Counted from the first letter of the stretch, positions 1 through 6,800 are shown. The stretch is DNA of 14,373 nucleotides from Kiritimatiellia bacterium (GCA_016295275.1 JAEDLN010000034.1:1-14373), one strand, 5' to 3'. The notes: generated by a model from the sequence alone, not told the origin. Program-made: numbers and translations.

Positions 1-160
1 GGGCACGAGCGTGGCGCGGCGAGGGGCGCGGCGAGGGGCGCGGCGGCGCGATGGGGACATCGCGCCCTACCGCAACGGGACACGAGCGTGTAGTACGCGA
101 GGGGGCGAGGGCGCGCGGCGAGGGGGCAGTGACTGCGAACGGGGAACCCAATTGAGGATC
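1..160. repeat. GC-rich intergenic repeat block, left copy
   Basis: This non-coding stretch is extremely GC-rich, with G and A concentrated on the plus strand. It is built from short modules such as GGGGCGCGGCGA and GACACGAGCGTG. The same modules occur at 3190-3660 on the other side of the glycosidase gene. The 16-base core CGCAACGGGACACGAG is complete at 71-86, and positions 1-9 (GGGCACGAG) look like the end of another copy cut by the window edge. A perfect hairpin lies at 45-66. Open frames across the block come from the lack of AT-rich stop codons and show no protein-family character. I infer a dispersed intergenic repeat of the REP or MITE type; its function is unknown. Confidence 0.7.
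45..66. repeat. Perfect 9-bp hairpin with GGGA tetraloop inside the repeat
   Basis: The arms GGCGCGATG (45-53) and CATCGCGCC (58-66) are perfectly complementary and enclose GGGA, which fits the stable GNRA loop class when read as RNA from the plus strand. No T-run follows on either side, so it is not a normal terminator. The right arm runs directly into CCTACCGCAACGGG, the conserved core of the repeat family, so the hairpin may be the head of a repeat unit. Confidence 0.65.
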
Positions 161-166
161 GATCAC

Positions 167-200
167 AAAAAAGTCCGCCCGTGAATATCACGGACGGACT
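167..200 (-). terminator. Rho-independent terminator of the glycosidase gene
   Basis: Read on the minus strand, AGTCCGTCCGTGA pairs with TCACGGGCGGACT over 13 positions (one G-U pair) around a three-base loop, and a run of six T follows. The stem starts 25 bases after the TAA stop of the glycosidase gene. Length, GC content and U-tract are all typical of intrinsic termination. There is no T-run in the plus direction, so it should act on minus-strand transcripts only. Confidence 0.92.
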
Positions 201-225
201 CGAACGAGCGGAAATGATGCCCAGA

Positions 226-2997
226 TTATTTGTCTGCGAGTTCGTACATCATTGTCGGCGCGTCTTTTCCTTCGCCGGGAGCGACTTGCGCGACGAAGGT
301 GTAGGTGCCGTTGGCATAGGTGGCGGGCACTTGGCGCAGTCTCGAACCATCGGAAGCGAGTGCGTACAGGCGCAGATTCGGATTCTCGTTCTGCAGTTCG
401 ATTTTGACAGAACCGCATTTGGCGAGATACGGCAACTTACCCCATTTTGTCGTATCGGTCATTTTCGCGTTGGTAAACGTCATATCGGTATTGAGCACAT
501 TGGTGATATGCAGCACCAAGATGCGGCGAGAGGTGGTGAGATTGCGTTCATCCATTGCCGAAGCGGAAACGGAGCAGTATTCCGTGACGTCCGAAATGGA
601 AAGCGGTCCGGCTTTGAGGCTACGGCGTTCGCAAGACGTGATGCCGGCCGTGCGCGGCGTGTTCACGATGAGGTCGCCGTCCTTGGTATTGATGAATACC
701 TCGCCCGTATCCGAGGTCGTACCGGTGTACTTCATTTTCGGAATTTCCTGCTTGTTCGCGACGGTCCATGTCTTGGTGCAGTCGATTGCAGGGGCGCGTC
801 CGTTATCGGCAACCCAAGAGCCGATTCGCGATACATAGCCGAGCTGGGTAAAGGGGTGTGGGAACAGGCCGCGTCCCCACATATCGCCGAGCCCGTTTCC
901 GAATGCTTCACCGGCGGTTACGCCGTAGCCGTAGACATTCTTAGCGGGAGCGACGTCTCCGCGTCCAAACAGGAGAACAATTTGCCGTTCGGTCATTTGG
1001 CCGACCGGGTCGCGAACGATATCGAAACCGCTGACGAAGTGATCGCCGAAAAGGGCCTCGCGAGCGTGACTCCATGCGAAGCGGTAGATGGCGTCCCAGT
1101 CCTGCAAGGAGCTGTATGCACCCATGGCGAGACCGCCTTCCGCGCGGAAACGGTTGGGAGGGCAGAAGTTGTATTCCGTTACGGCGAACGGCCGTCCGAG
1201 AATGCGGGAAGGCGCCTTCATCATCGGTTCGTTGTAGGTGGGATTTCCCGAACGGACACTGGAGGTTTGGTTGACGTGGAACGGAAGTTTCTGGTAGCTC
1301 GGCTGCGGGTGGTCGCCGTAGCCGTGGTTGTCCACGAGTTCCAGCGCTTCGCGTTCGTAGGCCTGAGCTGCGTTATCCCACCAGTTGCCGCCGGAAATCA
1401 GCGTTTTCACGCCTGCGTCCTTAAGCCGTTGGGACATCCGGCGGTTGGCCTCTGCCTTGACCGTATACAGGAATTCGGCGAATTCTTTCTTTTTGCCGAT
1501 ATCCTTTTTCGGGTATTCGGGATAGCCCTTTGTCTTGGCCCATTCGTTGTATTTTTCGACGTACAGATCTGCCGCGCCCCACCAAACCGATGCGATGGAA
1601 TCTTCGTTTATGAGCGTGACGAAGAGGACGGTCGGATCATCCTTCCATTTGATGCCGGTGTAGGGGTTGACGTGGTCGAAAATTTCCATTGCCCGTCTGA
1701 ACCACTGATCTTCGGCCGGTTTGTGTATTGGAACGACAGCCTTGATGGTATTCGAATTCAGGGGCTTGTCGAATCCTTCGCAGCTTCCGAGACCGCCCAT
1801 GGCATACAAGTCGAATGTCACGTAGATGCCTGCCTTTTTGAATTCGGCCATCAGATAGTCAAGCTGATCGAGACGTGCGGGGGAGATTTCCGGGTAGGTC
1901 GTACGCTCCCACAGTTTGTTCCATTCATCCTTGGTGATAGTCACGTCGATATGGTGGAATCGAACCGTATTCCAACCGCGGCGGACGAAATCCTGAACAA
2001 CGCGTTTGCATTCTTCCTTGCTGAGGAAGTTTGCGGTGAAGCAGAGATTTCCGCCAACGAAGCGGATTGGGCGATCCTGGCGATTTTCGAAAACGATATG
2101 TCCTTCTTTGCTGACCTTTGCGAAACCGAATTGTCCGGCCGGAGCCTCCCGTTGCGAGACATTGGAGAAATCGAGAATCGATCCCGGCGTGATGTCATTG
2201 CTAAACGAGAATTCGCACCAGTCTTTGCCGGCGGTCAGTTTCGCGGGGGGAGGCGGAAGCTGGAGATTCACCTTGCCCTTGCCTCTTTTCAGGGAGTCTG
2301 CAAATGTTCCGGCGACCGTAAATTCGATGGTAGAGGAGTCGGCGGATTTCGCATTGGGAAATTCGAGCCGCAACTCATAGCGTTCCTGCTTGTCTTTTCG
2401 GGCGTCTTGGACAATCGGATTTCCGGATTTGACATCCAGCTTGAGTTTGATGGTTTCATCGGCCGAGACAACCGTCAGCCGGCGGTTTCCGTCGAATCCG
2501 ATCCATTCCTTTTCGTATTCGGCCGGGAGCGTGATTGAGCCGGCCTTTCCGCCGGAAAATGCGTTGATCGGCAACGGAAAGCGCAAATAGGCGCGCTCGA
2601 GGTTCATGCTTTGGTTTTTCTGCGACGAAATCGTCCAGCGCACATGAACCTTTGCCTCGTCGTCGGAGGAAACGTCGTAAAATTCCTCGCGAATATTCAA
2701 GCCGCTGGAACCGGCCCAGATTTTTCCGGTGAAGAGCAATCCGTTTCCGAGTTCCGGATCTTGGATGGTGCTTTTCTTATGTTCTTTTGCGGCATAATCC
2801 TGTGCCGTGTACGCCCAGTTCGGACCGAACGCTACGAAGTTGACAAATCCCCATTCAGATTTGGAATTTTCGCGCAAAACACCTTGAACTTGAGGTAGGC
2901 CTCGCCAATCGACGATAATATTGGCGGACGTGTCGGCAAAAGTAGGTGTCACTATTGCCAACATTGCCATGGAAGCAAGTGCAGGAAGTAATTTCAT
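226..2997 (-). CDS. Secreted clan GH-A glycoside hydrolase (cellulase-like TIM barrel), 923 aa
   Basis: This is probably an exported polysaccharide-degrading enzyme. Residues 1-21 form a classical signal peptide (Lys2, a hydrophobic core, cleavage expected after Thr-Phe-Ala21). Residues 22 to about 290 look like beta-rich, non-catalytic domains. A (beta/alpha)8 barrel follows at about 305-730: GWNTVRFHH (341-349) resembles strand 2 of clan GH-A, LINED (462-466) carries the likely acid/base Glu465, DNHGY (556-560) fits an active-site strand, and VTEYN (606-610) carries the likely nucleophile Glu608. About 190 C-terminal residues look beta-sandwich-like. No lipobox, LPXTG or dockerin is visible. 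The family is probably GH5-related, but substrate and family number cannot be fixed by eye. The gene is monocistronic, with its own promoter and terminator and GC-rich repeats on both sides. No SD site is seen before the ATG. Clan call is fairly sure; specificity is unknown. Confidence 0.85.
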   Translation of the reverse strand: MKLLPALASMAMLAIVTPTFADTSANIIVDWRGLPQVQGVLRENSKSEWGFVNFVAFGPNWAYTAQDYAAKEHKKSTIQDPELGNGLLFTGKIWAGSSGLNIREEFYDVSSDDEAKVHVRWTISSQKNQSMNLERAYLRFPLPINAFSGGKAGSITLPAEYEKEWIGFDGNRRLTVVSADETIKLKLDVKSGNPIVQDARKDKQERYELRLEFPNAKSADSSTIEFTVAGTFADSLKRGKGKVNLQLPPPPAKLTAGKDWCEFSFSNDITPGSILDFSNVSQREAPAGQFGFAKVSKEGHIVFENRQDRPIRFVGGNLCFTANFLSKEECKRVVQDFVRRGWNTVRFHHIDVTITKDEWNKLWERTTYPEISPARLDQLDYLMAEFKKAGIYVTFDLYAMGGLGSCEGFDKPLNSNTIKAVVPIHKPAEDQWFRRAMEIFDHVNPYTGIKWKDDPTVLFVTLINEDSIASVWWGAADLYVEKYNEWAKTKGYPEYPKKDIGKKKEFAEFLYTVKAEANRRMSQRLKDAGVKTLISGGNWWDNAAQAYEREALELVDNHGYGDHPQPSYQKLPFHVNQTSSVRSGNPTYNEPMMKAPSRILGRPFAVTEYNFCPPNRFRAEGGLAMGAYSSLQDWDAIYRFAWSHAREALFGDHFVSGFDIVRDPVGQMTERQIVLLFGRGDVAPAKNVYGYGVTAGEAFGNGLGDMWGRGLFPHPFTQLGYVSRIGSWVADNGRAPAIDCTKTWTVANKQEIPKMKYTGTTSDTGEVFINTKDGDLIVNTPRTAGITSCERRSLKAGPLSISDVTEYCSVSASAMDERNLTTSRRILVLHITNVLNTDMTFTNAKMTDTTKWGKLPYLAKCGSVKIELQNENPNLRLYALASDGSRLRQVPATYANGTYTFVAQVAPGEGKDAPTMMYELADK

Positions 2998-3050
2998 AGT
3001 GTTTAGGATATGAATAGATAAATGCCTTTTCCTTTGAAAAGTACATTTCT

Positions 3051-3079
3051 CTTATACCATTCTTTCGGCGTTCTGTAAA
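3051..3079 (-). promoter_or_regulatory. Sigma70-type promoter of the glycosidase gene
   Basis: On the minus strand the -35 box is TTTACA (3074-3079) and the -10 box is TATAAG (3051-3056), exactly 17 bases apart. A TGG before the -10 gives an extended -10 (TGn). The predicted start is near 3044, leaving a leader of about 47 bases. The leader is AT-rich and has no SD site close to the ATG, so translation may depend on an unstructured leader. This is one of the two best promoter matches in the window. Confidence 0.75.
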
Positions 3080-3115
3080 CAAAAACCGAGAAAAGACGCA
3101 TTTATGGGTTAAGAT

Positions 3116-3138
3116 ATGAACGGAAACCCCGTTTTCAT
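3116..3138. promoter_or_regulatory. Imperfect inverted repeat upstream of the glycosidase promoter
   Basis: ATGAACGG (3116-3123) faces CCGTTTTCAT (3129-3138), pairing except for two extra bases in the right arm. It lies about 40 bases upstream of the -35 box of the glycosidase promoter, where an activator could bind. It is not followed by a T-run. A regulatory role is inferred from position and symmetry only. Confidence 0.35.
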
Positions 3139-3163
3139 ACGTATTCTTTCTTGAAAGGGAAAA

Positions 3164-3177
3164 GGATTGCGCAATCC
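3164..3177. promoter_or_regulatory. Perfect 14-bp palindrome GGATTGCGCAATCC
   Basis: This is an exact two-fold symmetric site with a central CG, about 85 bases upstream of the -35 box of the glycosidase gene and at the border between the AT-richer DNA and the GC-rich repeat. LacI/GalR-family regulators of sugar genes often bind palindromes centred on CG, so a sugar-responsive operator is possible. The regulator is not in the window, and the assignment is speculative. Confidence 0.4.
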
Positions 3178-3218
3178 GCATAATCGCAGAACGGGCCGGT
3201 AGCGGGGTGGCGTGGTGC

Positions 3219-3248
3219 GGGGGCGGGGCGTCACGGGCGCTAGGGGGG
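3219..3248 (+). other. Canonical G-quadruplex motif
   Basis: Four G-runs (3219-3223, 3225-3228, 3235-3237, 3243-3248) are separated by loops of 1, 6 and 5 bases. This meets the usual rule of four runs of at least three G with loops of 1-7. It lies on the plus strand between two divergently transcribed units. Formation in the cell is not shown by sequence alone, and high G content makes such motifs likelier by chance. Confidence 0.5.
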
Positions 3249-3301
3249 CGTCATGCGCGTGCGAACCTTGCGTGGATCATGGCGCGTGGTCATGGAGGCG
3301 C

Positions 3302-3356
3302 GAGCCGGTAGGGCCGGGCGGCCAGGCATCTCGCCCCTACTGCAACGGGACACGAG
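3302..3356. repeat. Repeat unit, first long copy
   Basis: This is the first of two long, similar units (the second is 3507-3559), about 205 bases apart start to start. Order within the unit: GAGCCGG, a GGCC-GGGC-GGCC dyad, a GCATCTCGCCCCTAC segment, and the core TGCAACGGGACACGAG. The second copy differs by scattered substitutions and two fewer bases, as expected for diverged copies of one element. Confidence 0.6.
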
Positions 3357-3506
3357 CGTGGCGCGGCAAGGGGCGCGGCGGCGCGAGGGGGACAGCGCGG
3401 GACCGCGCAACGGGACACGAGAGGGGCGGCGAGGGCGCGGCGAGTGGCGCACGGGCAATATCGCGGGATGCCAAGCCGCACACCGCAGCGAGGGGCGCGG
3501 CGGCGT

Positions 3507-3559
3507 GAGCCGGGAGGCCCGGCGGCCAAGCATCGCGCCCTACCGCAACAGGACACGAG
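3507..3559. repeat. Repeat unit, second long copy with GCCGGG/CCCGGC hairpin
   Basis: This unit matches 3302-3356. Its left part forms a perfect six-base stem, GCCGGG (3509-3514) with CCCGGC (3518-3523), around AGG. The segment GCATCGCGCCCTACCGCAAC follows; its last part is also found at 59-76 in the left block. The core here is CGCAACAGGACACGAG, with one substitution from the common form. The structured head plus conserved tail resembles REP-like elements. Confidence 0.6.
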
Positions 3560-3681
3560 GGGGGCGCACGAGCACGAGGCACGATGACGTGGCGCGGCGG
3601 CGAGGGCGCGGCGAGGGGCGCGCCACGGGGCGGGGACCGATAGAGGCGAAGCGTTGGGGCAGTGAAAAGGGGGTGGGAAAA

Positions 3682-3719
3682 TATGATGGGTAGCGTTGTT
3701 GGGCGGTGTTTGTTATTCT
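3682..3719 (+). promoter_or_regulatory. Weak promoter candidates for the glycosyltransferase operon
   Basis: Two -10-like boxes precede the first glycosyltransferase: TATGAT (3682-3687) and TATTCT (3714-3719). The second has a TG one base upstream (extended -10). Neither has a good -35 box at 16-18 bases. The second would give a leader of only a few bases. A promoter is expected here because the neighbouring gene is divergent, but which box is used cannot be decided. Confidence 0.3.
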
Positions 3720-3728
3720 TGAGAGAGT

Positions 3729-4856
3729 ATGAGAACCTATTGTTTGGATTATCAACCTGCCGTTTCGCAGTTAGCCGGAATCGGGCGCTACACGAAGATT
3801 TTAGCCGAAAGCATGGCACCAATGTTGGGATCGGAGGAATCTCTGCGTCTCTTCTATTGCGATTTTCGGCGGCACTTGACGAGATCGCCGGCCAAGGGGG
3901 TTGAGACGCGTGCCTTCCGGCTTTTTCCGGGCGGATTGCTGCAGCATTCCTGGACGCGGTACAACACACCCCCATTCGATTGGTTTTCGGGGCGTGCAGA
4001 CGTCTTTCATTTCACGAATTTCTTTGCCCGTCCGGTTACACGCGGCAAGGTCATCACGACCGTTCACGACATGAGCTACGAGCGGTATCCGCAGTTTGCC
4101 GCGGCGTACAACTGTTTCGTATTGAAGAAGGGGGTTGGGCGTTCGATCCAAGCCTCGGATGCGGTATTGACCATTTCGGAGTTTTCGAAGCGCGAGATTG
4201 AAGAGATTCATCCGTATGCGAAGGGAAAGGTATTCGTCACCTATCCCGGCATCGGAGCGGATTTTTCGCCGGCATCGCCGGAAGCGGTTCGGGAGATCAA
4301 GCGGAAATTGGGATTGACGCGACCGTTTTTGCTGACGGTTGGCACGATTGAGCCGCGCAAGAATCTCGAATTTCTGGTGGATGTCTTCGAGCGGCTGGCG
4401 CCCGAGGGGTACGATTTGGTTGTTTCGGGGGCTCCGGGATGGCGGTACGATTCGATTTTTGCGCGTTTTGAAGGAACGCGTTTTCCGAAGCAGTTCCACT
4501 ATGTCCGCTATGTACCGGACGGGGGGCTGACGGCGCTTTATTCGGCGGCGGCCCTATATGTGACGCCGAGCCATTATGAAGGCTTTGGTTTTCCGCCGTT
4601 GGAGGCGATGGCTTGCGGAGCGCCGGTTCTTTCATCGAACGGCGGATCTCTGCCGGAAGTATTGGGAGATGCGGCGACGATTGTCAACGGTTTTGATGCG
4701 GACGAATGGGCGCAAGCGGCGCTTCGGGTTTTGCGGTCCTCGCAGCAGGAACTGGATGCCCGTCGTGCGCACGGAATCGCACATGCCCGTTCCTTCACGT
4801 GGGAGCGCTGTGTCCGGCAGACGCTTGACCAGTACCGGAAGGTGGCCAACGGATGA
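3729..4856 (+). CDS. GT4 family glycosyltransferase (GT-B fold), 375 aa
   Basis: This cytoplasmic or membrane-associated enzyme should transfer a sugar from a nucleotide donor, probably onto a cell-surface glycan or lipid carrier. The N-terminal acceptor half has GIGRYT (17-22) and VHD (112-114). The C-terminal donor half starts near VGTIEPRKN (204-212), a classic GT4 motif. The E-x7-E pair is Glu284 and Glu292, within HYEGFGFPPLEAM, followed by GSLPEVLGDA as in mannosyl- and rhamnosyltransferases of this family. Length is normal. The ATG is preceded by a purine-rich GAGAGAG, a weak ribosome site, and the N-terminus aligns with the usual family start. Its stop overlaps the next start as ATGA, so the two transferases are probably translated together. 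Acceptor and sugar are unknown. Confidence 0.9.
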   Translation: MRTYCLDYQPAVSQLAGIGRYTKILAESMAPMLGSEESLRLFYCDFRRHLTRSPAKGVETRAFRLFPGGLLQHSWTRYNTPPFDWFSGRADVFHFTNFFARPVTRGKVITTVHDMSYERYPQFAAAYNCFVLKKGVGRSIQASDAVLTISEFSKREIEEIHPYAKGKVFVTYPGIGADFSPASPEAVREIKRKLGLTRPFLLTVGTIEPRKNLEFLVDVFERLAPEGYDLVVSGAPGWRYDSIFARFEGTRFPKQFHYVRYVPDGGLTALYSAAALYVTPSHYEGFGFPPLEAMACGAPVLSSNGGSLPEVLGDAATIVNGFDADEWAQAALRVLRSSQQELDARRAHGIAHARSFTWERCVRQTLDQYRKVANG

Positions 4857-6028
4857 GGGGAGAAAAGCGCGAACCGGTTGCCGTTTTTGACGCCCGTTGG
4901 ATCAAGCCGACGCCTTCGGGTATTGGCGTATGTGCACGCGAGCTGATCATCCGGTTGCCGTTTTTGCGGCCTGATTACCGTTTTATCGTGCTGTACCAAG
5001 ACGAAGCGGTTCGCGAAGCCCTTGCGAAGCGTCTTTCGGCCGCGGGCGATCGCGTCCGATTCGAAGCGCTTCCGTACGGACCGTTTTCGCCGTGGTCGCA
5101 GATTCGATTGCCGTTGCTGTTGCGCCGTTGGGGAGCCACGCTTTTTCACGCACCGAATTTTCAGATACCCTTTCTCGCATTTCCGGCGGGACGATCGGGT
5201 CGCATTCGCTGTCTGGCGACGATTCACGATGTGATTCCGCTTGTGGTTCCGGATTATGCGCCGTCTTCGCGTACGGCGAAGATGCGCGGGGTGTACCGTT
5301 TTTGCCTTCGGCAAGCGGCGCGGCGGGCCGATGCGCTGCTGACGGTCAGCAACTGTTCGCGACGCGATTTGACGAAGGCGCTGAAACTCGGCGAGCGCGA
5401 TCAGGCGCGAATCCATGTCATTTACAATGGTGTGGACGAAGCCTTTCATGCGGACGGAAGGGCGTCGATTCGCGCACTTTCCGACCCTGCACCGCGCACG
5501 CTTCTGTATGTCGGGCGGATGGACCCGTACAAAAACATTCCGGCACTTGTGCAGGCGCTAGCGGGCATTCGCGGCAAGCTTCCGTTTCCGGTCCGGCTTG
5601 TTGTTGCGGGGCCGACGGACGAGCGTTATCCCGAGGCGTCGCAACTGGTGCGGCAGCTCGGCATTGCCGAAGCGGTCGAGTTCACGGGTTCGATTCCGTT
5701 TCGCCGGCTTGTCGAGTTGTATCGCACGGCGGATCTGTTGGTGCATCCCTCTTGCTACGAAGGGTTTGGTCTCCAGTTGGTCGAAGCCATGCGGAGCGGG
5801 CTTCCGGTGCTTTGCACGGATGGCGGATCGGCCGCGGAGATTGCCGGCGACGCGGCGCGCATTGTGCCACTCCAATCGACTTGCGATTTTGCCGATCGCC
5901 TTGGCGAAAGCATAATCGATCTGTTCTTGCATCCGGAGGCATTGCAGGAGCTTCAAATCGCAGGTCTTGCCCGAGGAAACCGTTTTACGTGGGATCGGGC
6001 TGCCCGGGAAATCGCTTCCCTTTATTGA
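4853..6028 (+). CDS. GT4 family glycosyltransferase (GT-B fold), 391 aa
   Basis: This is a second GT4 enzyme, a likely paralogue of the one before it. Visible motifs are GIG (23-25), TIHDVIP (123-129), VSNCSRRDL (145-153), the domain-linker segment YNGVDEAF (181-188), VGRMDPYKN (210-218), and the E-x7-E pair Glu293/Glu301 in CYEGFGLQLVEAM, followed by GGSAAEIAGDAA. All sites expected for donor binding are present and length is normal. The start overlaps the previous stop by four bases, and GGAAGGTGG a short way upstream can serve as ribosome site. Two successive GT4 enzymes suggest consecutive sugar additions to one glycan, but no polymerase, flippase or sugar-nucleotide gene lies nearby. Specificity cannot be inferred. 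Confidence 0.9.
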   Translation: MRGEKREPVAVFDARWIKPTPSGIGVCARELIIRLPFLRPDYRFIVLYQDEAVREALAKRLSAAGDRVRFEALPYGPFSPWSQIRLPLLLRRWGATLFHAPNFQIPFLAFPAGRSGRIRCLATIHDVIPLVVPDYAPSSRTAKMRGVYRFCLRQAARRADALLTVSNCSRRDLTKALKLGERDQARIHVIYNGVDEAFHADGRASIRALSDPAPRTLLYVGRMDPYKNIPALVQALAGIRGKLPFPVRLVVAGPTDERYPEASQLVRQLGIAEAVEFTGSIPFRRLVELYRTADLLVHPSCYEGFGLQLVEAMRSGLPVLCTDGGSAAEIAGDAARIVPLQSTCDFADRLGESIIDLFLHPEALQELQIAGLARGNRFTWDRAAREIASLY

Positions 6029-6066
6029 TTCCATACGGTTGACGCAACCACTCATTCCAAGAAGCT

Positions 6067-6789
6067 ATGAAACGTTCAGATGTTGTCGCGCTCCTCTTTT
6101 TTCTGGCGATTTGCCTATTTGTTTTTCTCTTTCCCTGGGAGATGTCGGAATCCGGCGGTATTCGATGGACGCCGGTGTTTGGGGGGTGTTTTTCCGGCGA
6201 GCTGGCGGGGTTGCATCGGTTTGGCGGCGTCGTACAGGCCTATCCGTATTTCACGGGCTTTCTGAAAGTCGGCATTTTGGCGACCTTTGGCGAATTGTTG
6301 AAGGCGCGCATGAAAACGGGGCGTTGGCGCACCCCCGATTTATTTCCCCGTTTTTTGGTCTGGGGATTTTACGGAATGCTGTTCACGATTGTCTTTGCGT
6401 TGTTTGCCGCAGGGGTTCAAGCCGTATCCCGGCAAGGGCTTTGGTTCGCCTCCTCGAAGCCATATTCGGAGATGGGTTTTTGGGAGAATGTGCGCACCGG
6501 TTTCAGCATTTCGCTTTGGTGCAACTTGATTTTCTGTTATCCGATGATGCTGGCGCACGAATGGTTCAATGTTTCGATTGCAGCCCGCAGGCCGGTTGGC
6601 GGCACTGCGTTTTTCGCGGCGTTGCCGGCGCAGGTCTGGGGATCGTTTTTACCGAAGACGATTGTCTGGTTTTGGATCCCCGCGCATACGATCACCTTCT
6701 GTCTGCCGCCTGAGTTCCGGGTTTTGATGAGTGCCTTTTTGTCGCTTGCGCTCGGTTTTCTGCTGAGTATCCATGCGGCGCGCAAGTAA
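6067..6789 (+). CDS. Small multi-pass membrane protein, Mpv17/PMP22-like, 240 aa
   Basis: This is an integral inner-membrane protein of unknown function. Hydrophobic segments are visible at about 6-24, 60-76, 96-120, 145-165, 180-202 and 216-236. The resemblance to eukaryotic Mpv17/PMP22 proteins rests on GILATFGELLKAR (69-81), like the family's first conserved Gly-Asp block, and on the C-terminal pattern of WFWIPAHTITFCLPPEFRVL (201-220) with a following FLS, like the family's W-P-x-N-F-x-x-V-P-x-x-x-R-V block. Bacterial relatives exist but are uncharacterised. It starts 38 bases after the glycosyltransferase stop, with only a weak AAGAAG upstream, and ends 11 bases before tsaC, so it is probably in the same operon. 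Membrane nature is sure; the family link is moderate. Confidence 0.6.
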   Translation: MKRSDVVALLFFLAICLFVFLFPWEMSESGGIRWTPVFGGCFSGELAGLHRFGGVVQAYPYFTGFLKVGILATFGELLKARMKTGRWRTPDLFPRFLVWGFYGMLFTIVFALFAAGVQAVSRQGLWFASSKPYSEMGFWENVRTGFSISLWCNLIFCYPMMLAHEWFNVSIAARRPVGGTAFFAALPAQVWGSFLPKTIVWFWIPAHTITFCLPPEFRVLMSAFLSLALGFLLSIHAARK

Positions 6790-6800
6790 GGGGGTGTCCG

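Larger units (their letters stand above)
3190..3660. repeat. GC-rich intergenic repeat block, right copy
   Basis: This region uses the same building blocks as positions 1-160. The core (C/T)GCAACGGGACACGAG occurs at 3341-3356 and 3406-3421, and with one change at 3544-3559. Two longer units, 3302-3356 and 3507-3559, are similar along their whole length: each begins GAGCCGG, passes through CGGCCA and a GCATC box, and ends in the core. Purine-rich spacers of the GGCGCGGCGAGGGGCGCGGCG kind separate the cores. The spacing is irregular and the spacers are low-complexity, so this is not a CRISPR array. A dispersed intergenic element or its decayed remains is the best reading. Confidence 0.7.
2998..3728. 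other. Divergent intergenic region with no gene (about 730 bases)
   Basis: The region has two parts. Positions 2998 to about 3190 are AT-richer and carry the glycosidase promoter and two dyads. Positions from about 3190 to 3660 are the GC-rich repeat. The final 70 bases lead into the glycosyltransferase operon. Several overlapping open frames exist in the repeat on both strands, but they are low-complexity Arg/Gly/Ala/Pro sequences expected from random GC-rich DNA, and none has a convincing ribosome site. I see no RNA gene. Confidence 0.75.

Noticed and set aside
181..2538. A 785-codon open frame on the plus strand opposite the glycosidase gene
   Set aside because: It is antisense to a gene with signal peptide, catalytic motifs, promoter and terminator. 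Its own translation has no recognisable family pattern and begins inside the terminator hairpin; it is a mirror of codon bias.
3302..3660. Possible CRISPR array
   Set aside because: Cores are irregularly spaced (65 and 138 bases), the sequences between them are low-complexity repeats of the same modules, and no cas gene is present.
3212..3975. Several overlapping open frames in the GC-rich repeat, both strands
   Set aside because: Translations are low-complexity Arg/Gly/Pro/Ala sequences, with no ribosome sites and no family resemblance. Open frames are expected where stop codons are rare.
6037..6049. Small hairpin GGTTG-ACG-CAACC before the Mpv17-like gene
   Set aside because: The stem is only five bases and has no T-run, so it is too weak for a terminator and common by chance.
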